From an uncultured Prevotellaceae bacterium (GTDB taxonomy: Bacteria; Bacteroidota; Bacteroidia; Bacteroidales; Bacteroidaceae): DNA of 64,000 nucleotides. The stretch is taken from positions 1 to 64,000 of the forward strand of contig ONDP01000011.1 of NCBI GenBank assembly GCA_900316645.1, in the 5' to 3' direction. The position numbers and the translations under genes were made by a program. The notes beneath the pieces were generated by a model, which searched no databases, was not told where the DNA came from, and worked only from the letters and a program-made list of their open reading frames with translations. Shown here one piece after another: positions 53,239-61,448 of the stretch (position 1 is the first letter of the stretch; each line of letters begins with the position of its first letter).

Positions 53239-53958
53239 TCAACTGATACGGGTATAGAAATAGATAGAAAGCACGAGGACGAGCATGGTGCTGCAGAGGG
53301 CTGCTGCCGTCAGTATGGCAAGAAAGCCGATGGCTTGCAGCGGCGAGATGCCACCAATGAACATACCGCACAGGAGTGACGGAATGAAGACGATGCCCGC
53401 CAACAGCAATTGCTGCAACAGGGGATTGAAGGCTCGAGTGATGGCCTTGGTGACATAGGGACGCAAAGCCTCCAACTGCGAGGCACCATTGCCACGGAGA
53501 TACTCCAGCAGTTCCTTATGCTGACGGCGCTCTAAGACATAGGTGGTAATGGCACGACGGCACACGAAAAGGGCCTCGGCCTGCAACATGGTCATCACGG
53601 GCAGGAAACAATAGGCGCTGAACAATCGGGGCACTCCCATCAGCAACAGCACGATGATGCCCATCAGGAAGGTGACCGGCGTCATACTGATAAAGATGGG
53701 AATCGACTGCCAGCGCTTGCGGCAATACACCAGCGTAGCCACTGCACTGCTCAGCAACACCCAGAGAATGTTGACCCAGGTGGTGTCCCATTCAAACACG
53801 AAATAGAGACAGCCCAGCAATACGAGCAGGGTGATGGAGAAACGCCCTAACACAAACGCCGTTTGCCGCAGGAAGCGACGGTCTAACTGGAAGAGTATCA
53901 ACACTGGTATGATGAGTAGCAGGATACCAATAATAAGTCGGAGAATAGTGATATTCAT
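53239..53958 (-). CDS. fetB: ABC transporter permease, FetB (UPF0014) family
   Basis: 239 residues with six to seven hydrophobic segments and the family blocks FISMTPVTFLMGII, TMLQAEALFVCRRAI and LEALRPYVTKAITRAFNPLLQQLLLAGIVFIPSLLCGMFIGGISPLQAI (in parts). E. coli FetAB is an iron exporter linked to oxidative-stress resistance. Overlaps fetA by 4 bases. Confidence 0.85.
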   Translation of the reverse strand: MNITILRLIIGILLLIIPVLILFQLDRRFLRQTAFVLGRFSITLLVLLGCLYFVFEWDTTWVNILWVLLSSAVATLVYCRKRWQSIPIFISMTPVTFLMGIIVLLLMGVPRLFSAYCFLPVMTMLQAEALFVCRRAITTYVLERRQHKELLEYLRGNGASQLEALRPYVTKAITRAFNPLLQQLLLAGIVFIPSLLCGMFIGGISPLQAIGFLAILTAAALCSTMLVLVLSIYFYTRIS

Positions 53959-54515
53959 AACTGTATCTGGTTTTGAAGTATTCTTGAATTAACAGCAAGT
54001 ACGGTGGCTCCACGCCCTGCAGCCCCTCTGAGCAGGTCGTCCACCTGAGCCATCGTTTCGACACTGATGGGTCCGTCGGGCTCATCGACTATCAGCAGGC
54101 GCTTATCCAGTTGCCGGGCATTCTGCAGCAGCAACAGGTAGCGCTCGTCAACCGAAAGCTCAGCCCATCGGCGAGTGTCGGTAGGCACTTTATACGAAGC
54201 ACCGCCCTTATTGACCTTCAACCCGAACAACAGCTCGGAAAGGTCGGCCAGACTGTCGTAGTCGTCAATGGCTGTCAGATGTTGGGGCACATAGGCTATC
54301 TGTCGGCGGAAATAGGGTGCCGAGCGGGGGGTGAGCAGTTCGCCGTCGATACTGATATGACCGCTGGTAATAGGTATCATACCGAGTACAGCCCTCAGCA
54401 CAGTGGTCTTTCCTACCCCTTGCGAACCCGTAAGGCACACCAGCTGACCATCGCCCACCGTAAGCGAAAGCGAATGTATCAGCGGCTCTATTGTAACATT
54501 ATGCAGTTCTAACAT
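53955..54515 (-). CDS. fetA: ABC transporter ATP-binding protein, FetA-like
   Basis: 186 residues from the ATG at 54515: MLELHNVTIEP, Walker A GSQGVGKTT, Q-loop IAYVPQHL, Walker B LLIVDEPDGP. The signature is AELSVDERYLL, in which LSGGQ is strongly altered, as in short FetA proteins. The catalytic glutamate after Walker B is present (DEPD). Start codon overlaps a 27-bp palindrome that also covers the -7 box. Confidence 0.83.
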   Translation of the reverse strand: MLELHNVTIEPLIHSLSLTVGDGQLVCLTGSQGVGKTTVLRAVLGMIPITSGHISIDGELLTPRSAPYFRRQIAYVPQHLTAIDDYDSLADLSELLFGLKVNKGGASYKVPTDTRRWAELSVDERYLLLLQNARQLDKRLLIVDEPDGPISVETMAQVDDLLRGAAGRGATVLAVNSRILQNQIQL

Positions 54516-54540
54516 CTTTGCCGAAATTTTCGGCAAAGAT
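54514..54540. promoter_or_regulatory. 27-bp perfect palindrome over the fetA promoter
   Basis: Arms ATCTTTGCCGAAA and TTTCGGCAAAGAT around one T. It covers most of the minus-strand -7 box (54534-54541) and the fetA start codon. A candidate operator, because the transcript would start inside it. Confidence 0.6.
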
Positions 54541-54559
54541 AATAATTTCTTTTAACTTT

Positions 54560-54592
54560 AAACTCTAAACTCTAAACTTTTTACTAACTTTG
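54560..54592 (+). promoter_or_regulatory. Heptamer array plus -7 box upstream of aguA
   Basis: AAACTCT, AAACTCT, AAACTTT (54560-54580), then TTACTAACTTTG with the -7 box TAACTTTG at 54585-54592, five bases before the ATG. Nearly the same as 6741-6766. Confidence 0.75.
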
Positions 54593-54597
54593 CACCC

Positions 54598-55590
54598 ATG
54601 AAATCGAAAAACAGGCGAATGCCTGCCGAATGGGAGAAACAAAGTGCCGTTCAGTTAACGTGGCCGAACGAGCATACCGACTGGGCTCCAATGCTATCGG
54701 AAATCACTGCCGTTTACGAAGAAATGGCCCGTGAAATCATCAAGCGCGAGCCCTTGATCATCGTTGATGACATCCCACACAACGACACGTGGGCACGCGA
54801 CCACGGCTTTATCACGTGCCTCACCACTACCCCCTCTCCTATAGGCGAGGGGGACGAAAAAGCCATTCTCCTCGACTTCAAGTTCAACGGCTGGGGCGAA
54901 AAATTTCCTGCCGAACTGGACAACCAAATCAACCGGCACATGCTGGAACAAGGTATGGTGAAGGGCATTTACGAGGACCATCTGGACTTTGTGCTGGAAG
55001 GAGGCTCGATAGAAAGCGACGGACACGGCACCATTTTCACAACGGAATGCTGTCTGATGGCGCCCCACCGCAACCAGCCACTCAGCAAACAAGAGATAGA
55101 AGAGCGACTGAAGACCTATTTAGGTGCCGAGCGCATCGTGTGGATTCAGCATGGCTCACTCATCGGCGACGATACCGACGGACACATCGACACCCTGGTG
55201 CGCATTTGTCCTGACGACACCTTATTATATATAGGAGGCGACGACGACCATCCCGGCCTCTATGAGATGGAACGTGAACTGCAGGCGCTACGCACGATAG
55301 AAGGAAAACCGTATAGGTTGCTGAAACTACCTTTACCGAGACCCATCTACGATACGTCAGCCATCAGCCATCAGCCATCAGCCATCAATCGACTGCCTGC
55401 TACCTATGCCAACTATCTGGTGGTGAACGGAGCCGTTCTGGTGCCGACCTACGGACAGCCCGACCTCGACCAAGAGGCGATGCGCATCATCGGCAAGGCT
55501 TTTCCCAACCGTGAGATAGTGGGTATCGACTGTCAGGCTGTCATTCGACAGCATGGCTCCCTGCATTGCTGTACGATGCAATACTATTGA
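54598..55590 (+). CDS. aguA: Agmatine deiminase family protein AguA
   Basis: Hydrolyses agmatine to N-carbamoylputrescine and ammonia. 330 residues; the guanidine-modifying fold shows MPAEWEKQSAVQLTWP, NDTWARDHGF, LEGGSIESDG, DDTDGHIDTLVR and the catalytic cysteine in GSLHCCTMQ. Residues about 75-86 come from a GC-rich palindrome (54820-54855) and 253-264 from a heptamer array (55355-55389). A peptidylarginine deiminase role is less likely, since aguB follows 39 bases later. Confidence 0.9.
   Translation: MKSKNRRMPAEWEKQSAVQLTWPNEHTDWAPMLSEITAVYEEMAREIIKREPLIIVDDIPHNDTWARDHGFITCLTTTPSPIGEGDEKAILLDFKFNGWGEKFPAELDNQINRHMLEQGMVKGIYEDHLDFVLEGGSIESDGHGTIFTTECCLMAPHRNQPLSKQEIEERLKTYLGAERIVWIQHGSLIGDDTDGHIDTLVRICPDDTLLYIGGDDDHPGLYEMERELQALRTIEGKPYRLLKLPLPRPIYDTSAISHQPSAINRLPATYANYLVVNGAVLVPTYGQPDLDQEAMRIIGKAFPNREIVGIDCQAVIRQHGSLHCCTMQYY
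54820..54855. repeat. GC-rich palindromic element in aguA
   Basis: CCCCCTC (54830-54836) and GAGGGGG (54847-54853), inner CC-TATA-GG; reads TTPSPIGEGDE in frame. Confidence 0.8.
55355..55389. repeat. Heptamer array in aguA
   Basis: CGTCAGC, CATCAGC x3, CATCAAT; encodes TSAISHQPSAINR. Confidence 0.88.
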
Positions 55591-55627
55591 AGTGAAAAGT
55601 GAAAGAAGTGAAAAGTGAAAAGTGAGA
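55591..55627. repeat. Heptamer array between aguA and aguB
   Basis: AGTGAAA x2, a GA interruption, AGTGAAA x2, AGTGAGA, ending two bases before the aguB ATG. Confidence 0.88.
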
Positions 55628-55629
55628 TA

Positions 55630-56511
55630 ATGAAGATAGGACTGATACAACAACACAACACGGGCGACCGTGAAGACAACAAAGCTCGGCTGGCAGAGAA
55701 AATAGGTCAACTGGCGAAGAAAGGAGCTGAACTCATTGTTCTGCAGGAACTGCACAACGGACTCTATTTTTGTCAGATAGAGGATGTTAACCTGTTCGAC
55801 CAAGCCGAACCCATACCAGGACCCTCTACCGAGTTCTTCGGACAGTTAGCTAAACAATATGGCGTAGTGATAGTCACCTCGCTTTTTGAGCGCCGGGCAC
55901 CAGGACTCTACCACAACACAGCCGTGGTGCTGGAGAAGGATGGCACGATAGCAGGAATGTATCGCAAGATGCACATCCCCGACGACCCAGGTTACTACGA
56001 GAAGTTCTACTTCACACCGGGCGACTTGGGATTCCACCCCATCGAGACCTCGTTGGGAAAACTGGGAGTATTGGTGTGCTGGGACCAGTGGTATCCCGAG
56101 GCTGCCAGACTGATGGCACTACAGGGAGCCCAGCTGCTGATCTATCCTACTGCCATTGGCTTCGACCCTAACGACACACCCGACGAACAGGAGCGCCAAC
56201 GAATGGCTTGGCAGACCGTACAGCGCGGCCATGCTGTAGCCAACGGACTACCCGTTGTCACGGTCAACAGAGTCGGCCAAGAACAATGTTCAATGGTCAA
56301 TGGTCAATGTTCAACGATCCCCTTCTGGGGTACATCCTTTGTGGCAGGTCCGCAGGGTGAGCTGCTTTATGAAGCACCTACCGACCGGGAAGTGGAGACA
56401 GTTGTTGACGTTGATATGCAACGTTCTGAACAGGTGCGCCGCTGGTGGCCGTTCCTGCGCGACAGGCGGATAGAGAACTACGACGGTCTGACGAAACGAT
56501 TTATAGATTAG
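55630..56511 (+). CDS. aguB: N-carbamoylputrescine amidase AguB
   Basis: Nitrilase-superfamily enzyme giving putrescine, CO2 and ammonia. 293 residues from the ATG at 55630; the Glu-Lys-Cys triad is in VLQELHNGLYF, YRKMHIPD and VLVCWDQWYPEAAR. Residues about 218-229 are a heptamer insert (56281-56315). The preceding gene supplies its substrate. Confidence 0.93.
   Translation: MKIGLIQQHNTGDREDNKARLAEKIGQLAKKGAELIVLQELHNGLYFCQIEDVNLFDQAEPIPGPSTEFFGQLAKQYGVVIVTSLFERRAPGLYHNTAVVLEKDGTIAGMYRKMHIPDDPGYYEKFYFTPGDLGFHPIETSLGKLGVLVCWDQWYPEAARLMALQGAQLLIYPTAIGFDPNDTPDEQERQRMAWQTVQRGHAVANGLPVVTVNRVGQEQCSMVNGQCSTIPFWGTSFVAGPQGELLYEAPTDREVETVVDVDMQRSEQVRRWWPFLRDRRIENYDGLTKRFID
56281..56315. repeat. Heptamer array in aguB
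   Basis: GAACAAT, GTTCAAT, GGTCAAT, GGTCAAT, GTTCAAC; encodes EQCSMVNGQCST. Confidence 0.85.
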
Positions 56512-56543
56512 CAAACTTCAAGCAACAAAAAAAGACATAGACA

Positions 56544-58733
56544 ATGAATAACTTAAGATTTCAGGTAGTAGAAGAAGCTTTCAAGAAGAGAGCCGTTGAG
56601 GTAAAAACGCCCAATGAGCGCCCCTCGCAGTATTTCGGCAAATATGTCTTCAACAAGCAGAAGATGTTCAGATACCTACCTTCCGACATCTATGAGAAGA
56701 TGATCGACGTGATTGATAACGGTGCCCGACTGGACCGCTCCATAGCCGACGCTGTTGCCGATGGCATGAAACGGTGGGCCATGGAAATGGGCGTTACACA
56801 CTATACGCATTGGTTCCAGCCCCTGACCGAAGGCACTGCCGAGAAACACGACGCCTTCGTGGAGCACGACGGCAAGGGCGGTATGATTGAGACATTCAGC
56901 GGAAAACTGCTGGTTCAGCAGGAACCTGATGCATCCAGTTTCCCCAACGGCGGTATCCGCAACACATTCGAGGCTCGCGGCTACTCTGCATGGGACCCCA
57001 CAAGCCCTGTGTTCATCATTGACGACACACTCTGTATTCCCACCATATTCATTGCCTATACCGGCGAGGCTCTCGACTACAAGGCTCCTCTGCTGCGTGC
57101 ACTCCATGCTGTTGACAAGGCTGCAACGGAGGTCTGCCGTTTCTTCTATGACGATGTGCAGAAGGTACAGGTCAACCTCGGTTGGGAACAGGAATACTTT
57201 CTCGTGGACGAGGGGCTCTATTCTGCACGCCCCGACCTGCTGATGACAGGACGCACACTGATGGGGCACGAGAGTGCCAAGAACCAGCAGATGGACGACC
57301 ACTACTTCGGCACCATCCCTGACCGCGTACAAGCCTTTATGAAGGACTTGGAGATTCAAGCCCTCGAACTGGCCATTCCCGTCAAGACACGCCATAACGA
57401 GGTTGCCCCCAACCAGTTTGAACTGGCACCTATCTTTGAGGAGTGCAATCTGGCTGTGGACCACAACATGCTGCTCATGTCGCTGATGAAGAAGGTGGCA
57501 CGCAACCACGGTTTCCGCGTGCTGCTGCACGAAAAGCCCTTCAACGGCATCAACGGTTCGGGTAAACACAACAACTGGAGCCTGTCTGCCAACAATGGGG
57601 TATTGCTGCATGCTCCAGGTAAGACACCCGAGGAGAACCTGCGTTTCGTCACCTTCATCGTTGAGACTCTCATGGCAGTCTATAAACACAACGGACTGCT
57701 GAAAGCGTCTATCATGTCGGCTACCAATGCCCACCGTCTGGGTGGCAACGAGGCTCCTCCTGCCATTATCAGCTCGTTCCTCGGTACACAGCTCACTGAA
57801 CTGCTCGACCATATTGAACAGAGCGAGAATAACGAGCTCTTCAACCTGAAGGGCAAACAGGGTATGGAGATTGATATTCCGCAGATTCCCGACCTCATCG
57901 TCGATAACACCGACCGCAACCGCACATCACCCTTTGCCTTCACCGGCAACCGCTTCGAATTCCGAGCACCAGGCTCTACAGCCAACTGCGCATCGGCTAT
58001 GATATCCCTGAATGCGGCTATGGCTGAAGCACTGGAGTCGTTCAAGGAGCGTGTAAACAAGAAAATAGCTGATGGTGATAATAAGGTGAGTGCCATCCTC
58101 GATGTACTGCGCGACGATATCAAGACGTGCAAGCCCATCCGTTTCGATGGTAACGGCTATTCTGACGAATGGGTCAAGGAGGCTGCTCGTCGCGGTCTTG
58201 ACGTTGAGAAATCGTGCCCCGTCATCTTCGAGCGCTACCTCGACGATTCCAGTGTGAAGATGTTTGAGAGCACCAAGGTGATGAACCGCAAGGAACTGGA
58301 GGCACGTAATGAGGTGAAATGGGAAATGTTCGTCAAGACCGTGCAGATTGAGGCACGAGTCCTGGGCGATTTGGCTATGAACCACATCATCCCTGTTGCC
58401 ACACACTATCAGAGCAAACTCATCAAGAACGTACAGGGCATGAAGGACGTCTTTACAGCCGAAAAGGCTACACGTCTCTCTACCCGTAACATGAAACTTA
58501 TCGAGGAGATTGCCGAGCGCACAGAGAAGATTGAACAGTTTACTGAGGAACTGACCGATGCCCGAAAGGTGGCCAACCGCATTGAGGACATTCACGAACG
58601 TGCTATCGCCTACCACGACACGGTAGAGCCCCACATGGAGGCCATCCGTTACGAGGTGGACAAACTGGAACTCATCGTTGAGGATGGGCTCTGGACACTC
58701 CCCAAATATCGCGAACTGTTGTTTATCCGATAA
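56544..58733 (+). CDS. glnN: Glutamine synthetase type III GlnN
   Basis: Assimilates ammonia into glutamine as a large dodecamer. 729 residues, the normal type III length. N-terminal GSIII domain (VFNKQKMFRYLP), GWEQEYFLVD (metal glutamates), NGINGSGKHNNWSLS (ATP/metal loop), NAHRLGGNEAPPAIIS and RTSPFAFTGNRFEFRAPG (substrate arginine loop), with a long C-terminal helical region. It begins 32 bases after aguB and ends in a clear terminator, so it may be co-transcribed with aguA-aguB, both of which release ammonia. No repeat inserts. Confidence 0.95.
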   Translation: MNNLRFQVVEEAFKKRAVEVKTPNERPSQYFGKYVFNKQKMFRYLPSDIYEKMIDVIDNGARLDRSIADAVADGMKRWAMEMGVTHYTHWFQPLTEGTAEKHDAFVEHDGKGGMIETFSGKLLVQQEPDASSFPNGGIRNTFEARGYSAWDPTSPVFIIDDTLCIPTIFIAYTGEALDYKAPLLRALHAVDKAATEVCRFFYDDVQKVQVNLGWEQEYFLVDEGLYSARPDLLMTGRTLMGHESAKNQQMDDHYFGTIPDRVQAFMKDLEIQALELAIPVKTRHNEVAPNQFELAPIFEECNLAVDHNMLLMSLMKKVARNHGFRVLLHEKPFNGINGSGKHNNWSLSANNGVLLHAPGKTPEENLRFVTFIVETLMAVYKHNGLLKASIMSATNAHRLGGNEAPPAIISSFLGTQLTELLDHIEQSENNELFNLKGKQGMEIDIPQIPDLIVDNTDRNRTSPFAFTGNRFEFRAPGSTANCASAMISLNAAMAEALESFKERVNKKIADGDNKVSAILDVLRDDIKTCKPIRFDGNGYSDEWVKEAARRGLDVEKSCPVIFERYLDDSSVKMFESTKVMNRKELEARNEVKWEMFVKTVQIEARVLGDLAMNHIIPVATHYQSKLIKNVQGMKDVFTAEKATRLSTRNMKLIEEIAERTEKIEQFTEELTDARKVANRIEDIHERAIAYHDTVEPHMEAIRYEVDKLELIVEDGLWTLPKYRELLFIR

Positions 58734-58738
58734 AAGCA

Positions 58739-58775
58739 AAGAAGGTAGCCAGCGGTCGGCTACCTTCTTTTTAGT
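58739..58775 (+). terminator. glnN terminator
   Basis: GAAGGTAGCC (58741-58750) and GGCTACCTTC (58758-58767), then a T run. Confidence 0.88.
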
Positions 58776-58785
58776 TTTTAGTTTA

Positions 58786-58900
58786 TTCCTGTGTTATTTC
58801 CTCTATCTGACGGAGAATGTCATCGTTGGTGCGTTGCATCTTGAAGTAGAAGATGAGAGCGAGGATAATTGTTTTTCTAAAGTTGTCATTGTTTTGTCTG
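58786..58900 (-). pseudogene. Possible remnant of a small membrane protein gene
   Basis: A minus-strand frame reads NFRKTIILALIFYFKMQRTNDDILRQIEEITQE and a stop, a plausible membrane helix plus charged tail, but it has no start codon before the helix. Likely a decayed small gene; weak. Confidence 0.25.
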
Positions 58901-58968
58901 TCTTTTGGATTTTATTTACCCGTTAGACGCAATATAGTAGAGAAAAACTACTAGAAAAAACATTATTT

Positions 58969-60225
58969 TTATTTCAGCTGAAGGATTTTCCCCTCCAGAA
59001 AGAAATCCGTCAACTGGTATTTATCCGACGTCTTGACATCGAGCATGATGGGTGTTTCCACCTGTATGTCCTTCATCACAATGTTATTACAGCGTGAGAG
59101 GGGCATCTCGTCGCGCTTCTCCGGTTTAAAGAACTGAGTCCAAGGGTAGATATAAAGGAATCGGTCGCAATGGCCTGTGATGTCCTCCACCGTGATGTAT
59201 TCATAGTGCTGAGGGGTATCGGGACGCATCTTCAGCCACAGTACGCGGTTGGCATCCTGCGTCCGACAATGGCGAAGAACGACATTCCTGTTATGGAGCG
59301 ACTCAGAACCCAAGGTCAGACAGCCGTGCACCTTTCCGTACGTACAGTTTTCTATCAGTATGCGTTGGTTGTCACCATTCGTCGAGTCTTTGTCCGCCCA
59401 AGTGCCCTTGCCGCCTTTCAGCACGACTGCATCGTCGTTCACGTGCATGTAGCAACCGCTGACCAATACATCCGTACACGCATCAATGTCAATGGCATCC
59501 GACGAGGGTGCTCCCTTCGTCGAGTCCTGTTCCCAAACATGCTCCGTAGGGGCATAGATATAGCAGTCGAGATAGCGAACATGATGACTCTTATAGACAT
59601 GATTCGTCCAGAAGGGCGAGTTCACCAGATGCACATCCTGAATGGTCACGTGTTTGGAATTGGCAATATAGGTCAGTCGCGGACGCTGGCTGTCCTTATT
59701 TGTACAAGCAGGATTCCACTGTCGGCGCAGCCAGAAGTCTTGCCAATAACGCAGCCCATTGCCGTCTATCGTGCCGTGTCCCGTAATGGTGAATCCGTCA
59801 ACACCGTAAGCATTCACCAGCGCAGGGAAATATTTGCATGTCTCGCCTTCAATACGGGTCAGCATCACGGGAAAATCAGCAATACGGTTACTGCCCTTCA
59901 GCCTGCCGACTACATGCAGATGCGTACCTTGTTTAAAGAAGAGTGCCCCCGAAAGGAAAGTCCCCTCTGGAATCACTATCACACCCCCACCCTCGTCGGC
60001 ACAGCGGTCGATGACACGCTGAATAGCAGCCGTCTGCACCAGCGTACTGTCAGCAACTACGCCATAATCAGTGATGACGTATGGACGTCCCAACTGTTTG
60101 ACATCTACTTTCTCCTTTTTACCGAACCACGCGTCCATCTCTGTTCCGTCGGGCCATTTGTCGGCTTTCGCACCCATTGCCACCACCAGCAGCATGAGGG
60201 TTAATAATAAAAAGTTTCTTTTCAT
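58969..60225 (-). CDS. Glycoside hydrolase family 28 (polygalacturonase-like)
   Basis: Exported parallel beta-helix enzyme, probably pectin-directed. 418 residues with signal MKRNFLLLTLMLLVVAMGAKA. Catalytic region: SSDAIDIDAC (first aspartate), VNDDAVVLKGG (two aspartates), HGCLTLGSES (in place of G-H-G) and RVLWLKMRPD (R-x-K type). An alternative start ATG at 60231 is equally close to the -7 box (60235-60242). No SusC/D pair is nearby, so it is not part of a visible polysaccharide locus. Confidence 0.88.
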   Translation of the reverse strand: MKRNFLLLTLMLLVVAMGAKADKWPDGTEMDAWFGKKEKVDVKQLGRPYVITDYGVVADSTLVQTAAIQRVIDRCADEGGGVIVIPEGTFLSGALFFKQGTHLHVVGRLKGSNRIADFPVMLTRIEGETCKYFPALVNAYGVDGFTITGHGTIDGNGLRYWQDFWLRRQWNPACTNKDSQRPRLTYIANSKHVTIQDVHLVNSPFWTNHVYKSHHVRYLDCYIYAPTEHVWEQDSTKGAPSSDAIDIDACTDVLVSGCYMHVNDDAVVLKGGKGTWADKDSTNGDNQRILIENCTYGKVHGCLTLGSESLHNRNVVLRHCRTQDANRVLWLKMRPDTPQHYEYITVEDITGHCDRFLYIYPWTQFFKPEKRDEMPLSRCNNIVMKDIQVETPIMLDVKTSDKYQLTDFFLEGKILQLK

Positions 60226-60280
60226 ATCCATTTGCAAAGATAAAACAAATATACGAATAAAGTGAATTCTGGGGAATTTA

Positions 60281-60312
60281 TTTGGTGAGGTCTTAAAGTT
60301 TTACTATCTTTG
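60281..60312 (+). promoter_or_regulatory. Promoter of the 60342 gene
   Basis: TTTG (60281-60284), 20 bases, TATCTTTG (60305-60312). Confidence 0.8.
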
Positions 60313-60341
60313 CAACCAAGGAACTTTAGAAAAACGGAATT

Positions 60342-61439
60342 ATGCAGAGAATCATCACAATGACACTGATGCTGGTGGGAGGGCTACTCGTCGTGCTGGC
60401 ACAGCCCAAGGACGAACAGGTGAAGCGCATCAGGCAACTGTATGCCGAGGCTAAACAGAAGATTGCCCAGAACGGTAAGAACGGTAAGGCTCCGTTAGAC
60501 CTCACCATCGTAAGAGAGAACGGTGAGGAGGTTGACCCCGACTTTATCCTGGACAGCCACACTGAACTGACCTTCTACTTCGATAATGGGAAGACGAAAG
60601 CTGATCAGGAATTCTACGATCAGTCGAACTGCTATTTCATCAACGAATACTGGACTTCGCACGGGCATGAGTCTTTCTTAGAGGTTCTGGTAGATGCCAA
60701 GGGCTATCCGCTCTTCATCTTCTCGAAGGGAATTACAGATGGCGGATACGTGCAGGAAAACCGCTATTATTACAACCAGCAGGGGCAAACCATTCACGGA
60801 ATCTTCAAGTCGGGCATGTACGACCAGCCTTTGTCTGAGCGTGATGACGAACAGCTGACGCCCACCATTGGCGACGAGAAACTGGAAGAGGCGAAACATT
60901 TGCTGAAGGTTTTCCAAAGTGTCATGCACACGTCGAACCATGTTCCGGCATCAACGGCTAAGGCAACCACCCCGAAGGCTGAGCGCATCAAGGCGATTCG
61001 TGCTGCCTATGCCAAAGCGCAGGAGAAGATAGCAGCCGACAAGACTTCAGAGAATCCGCACCACATCTTCATCACCCTGCACGAGGCTTTGTCAGAACAA
61101 TTTCCACCCGTCACCGAGAACACTAATATTTATTTCGACAAGAAGGCGGATGCACAGGGGAATGAGGTCGGTACCTGCTACTTCATCAACAATCGCCGCC
61201 AGTGCATGTACTGGGACAATTACGTGGAATTCCTGGCGAACGGGAATGGCACGGACGTGATGTTCACCTATCAGCACAACAAAGAGGAAGGTGAAAACTA
61301 CGAATGGCGCTACTATTACGATGAGAACGGCAAGTGCATAGAAGCCAAGACCAATGGCATCGAGGAAGGTGACGGAGTGGCTGAGCGACAGACGTTCTTC
61401 AACTATCTGAATACTGCCAAACTATTGGTAGGAAACTAA
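60342..61439 (+). CDS. Exported protein with internal duplication, function unknown
   Basis: 365 residues with a signal peptide (MTLMLVGGLLVVLAQP). Two halves are homologous: residues about 24-190 and 208-360 each run from a helix (VKRIRQLYAEAKQKIAQN; IKAIRAAYAKAQEKIAAD) through a strand segment with CYFIN (both copies), to NRYYYNQQGQTIHGI and WRYYYDENGKCIEAK. The halves share perhaps a third of residues, so the duplication is old. I do not recognise a named family. Confidence 0.7.
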   Translation: MQRIITMTLMLVGGLLVVLAQPKDEQVKRIRQLYAEAKQKIAQNGKNGKAPLDLTIVRENGEEVDPDFILDSHTELTFYFDNGKTKADQEFYDQSNCYFINEYWTSHGHESFLEVLVDAKGYPLFIFSKGITDGGYVQENRYYYNQQGQTIHGIFKSGMYDQPLSERDDEQLTPTIGDEKLEEAKHLLKVFQSVMHTSNHVPASTAKATTPKAERIKAIRAAYAKAQEKIAADKTSENPHHIFITLHEALSEQFPPVTENTNIYFDKKADAQGNEVGTCYFINNRRQCMYWDNYVEFLANGNGTDVMFTYQHNKEEGENYEWRYYYDENGKCIEAKTNGIEEGDGVAERQTFFNYLNTAKLLVGN

Positions 61440-61448
61440 CCGCTCCAC

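Noticed and set aside
58678..58926. 82-codon plus-strand ORF after glnN
   Set aside because: It is the continuation of another frame through the glnN end and terminator; no start signal or recognisable protein.
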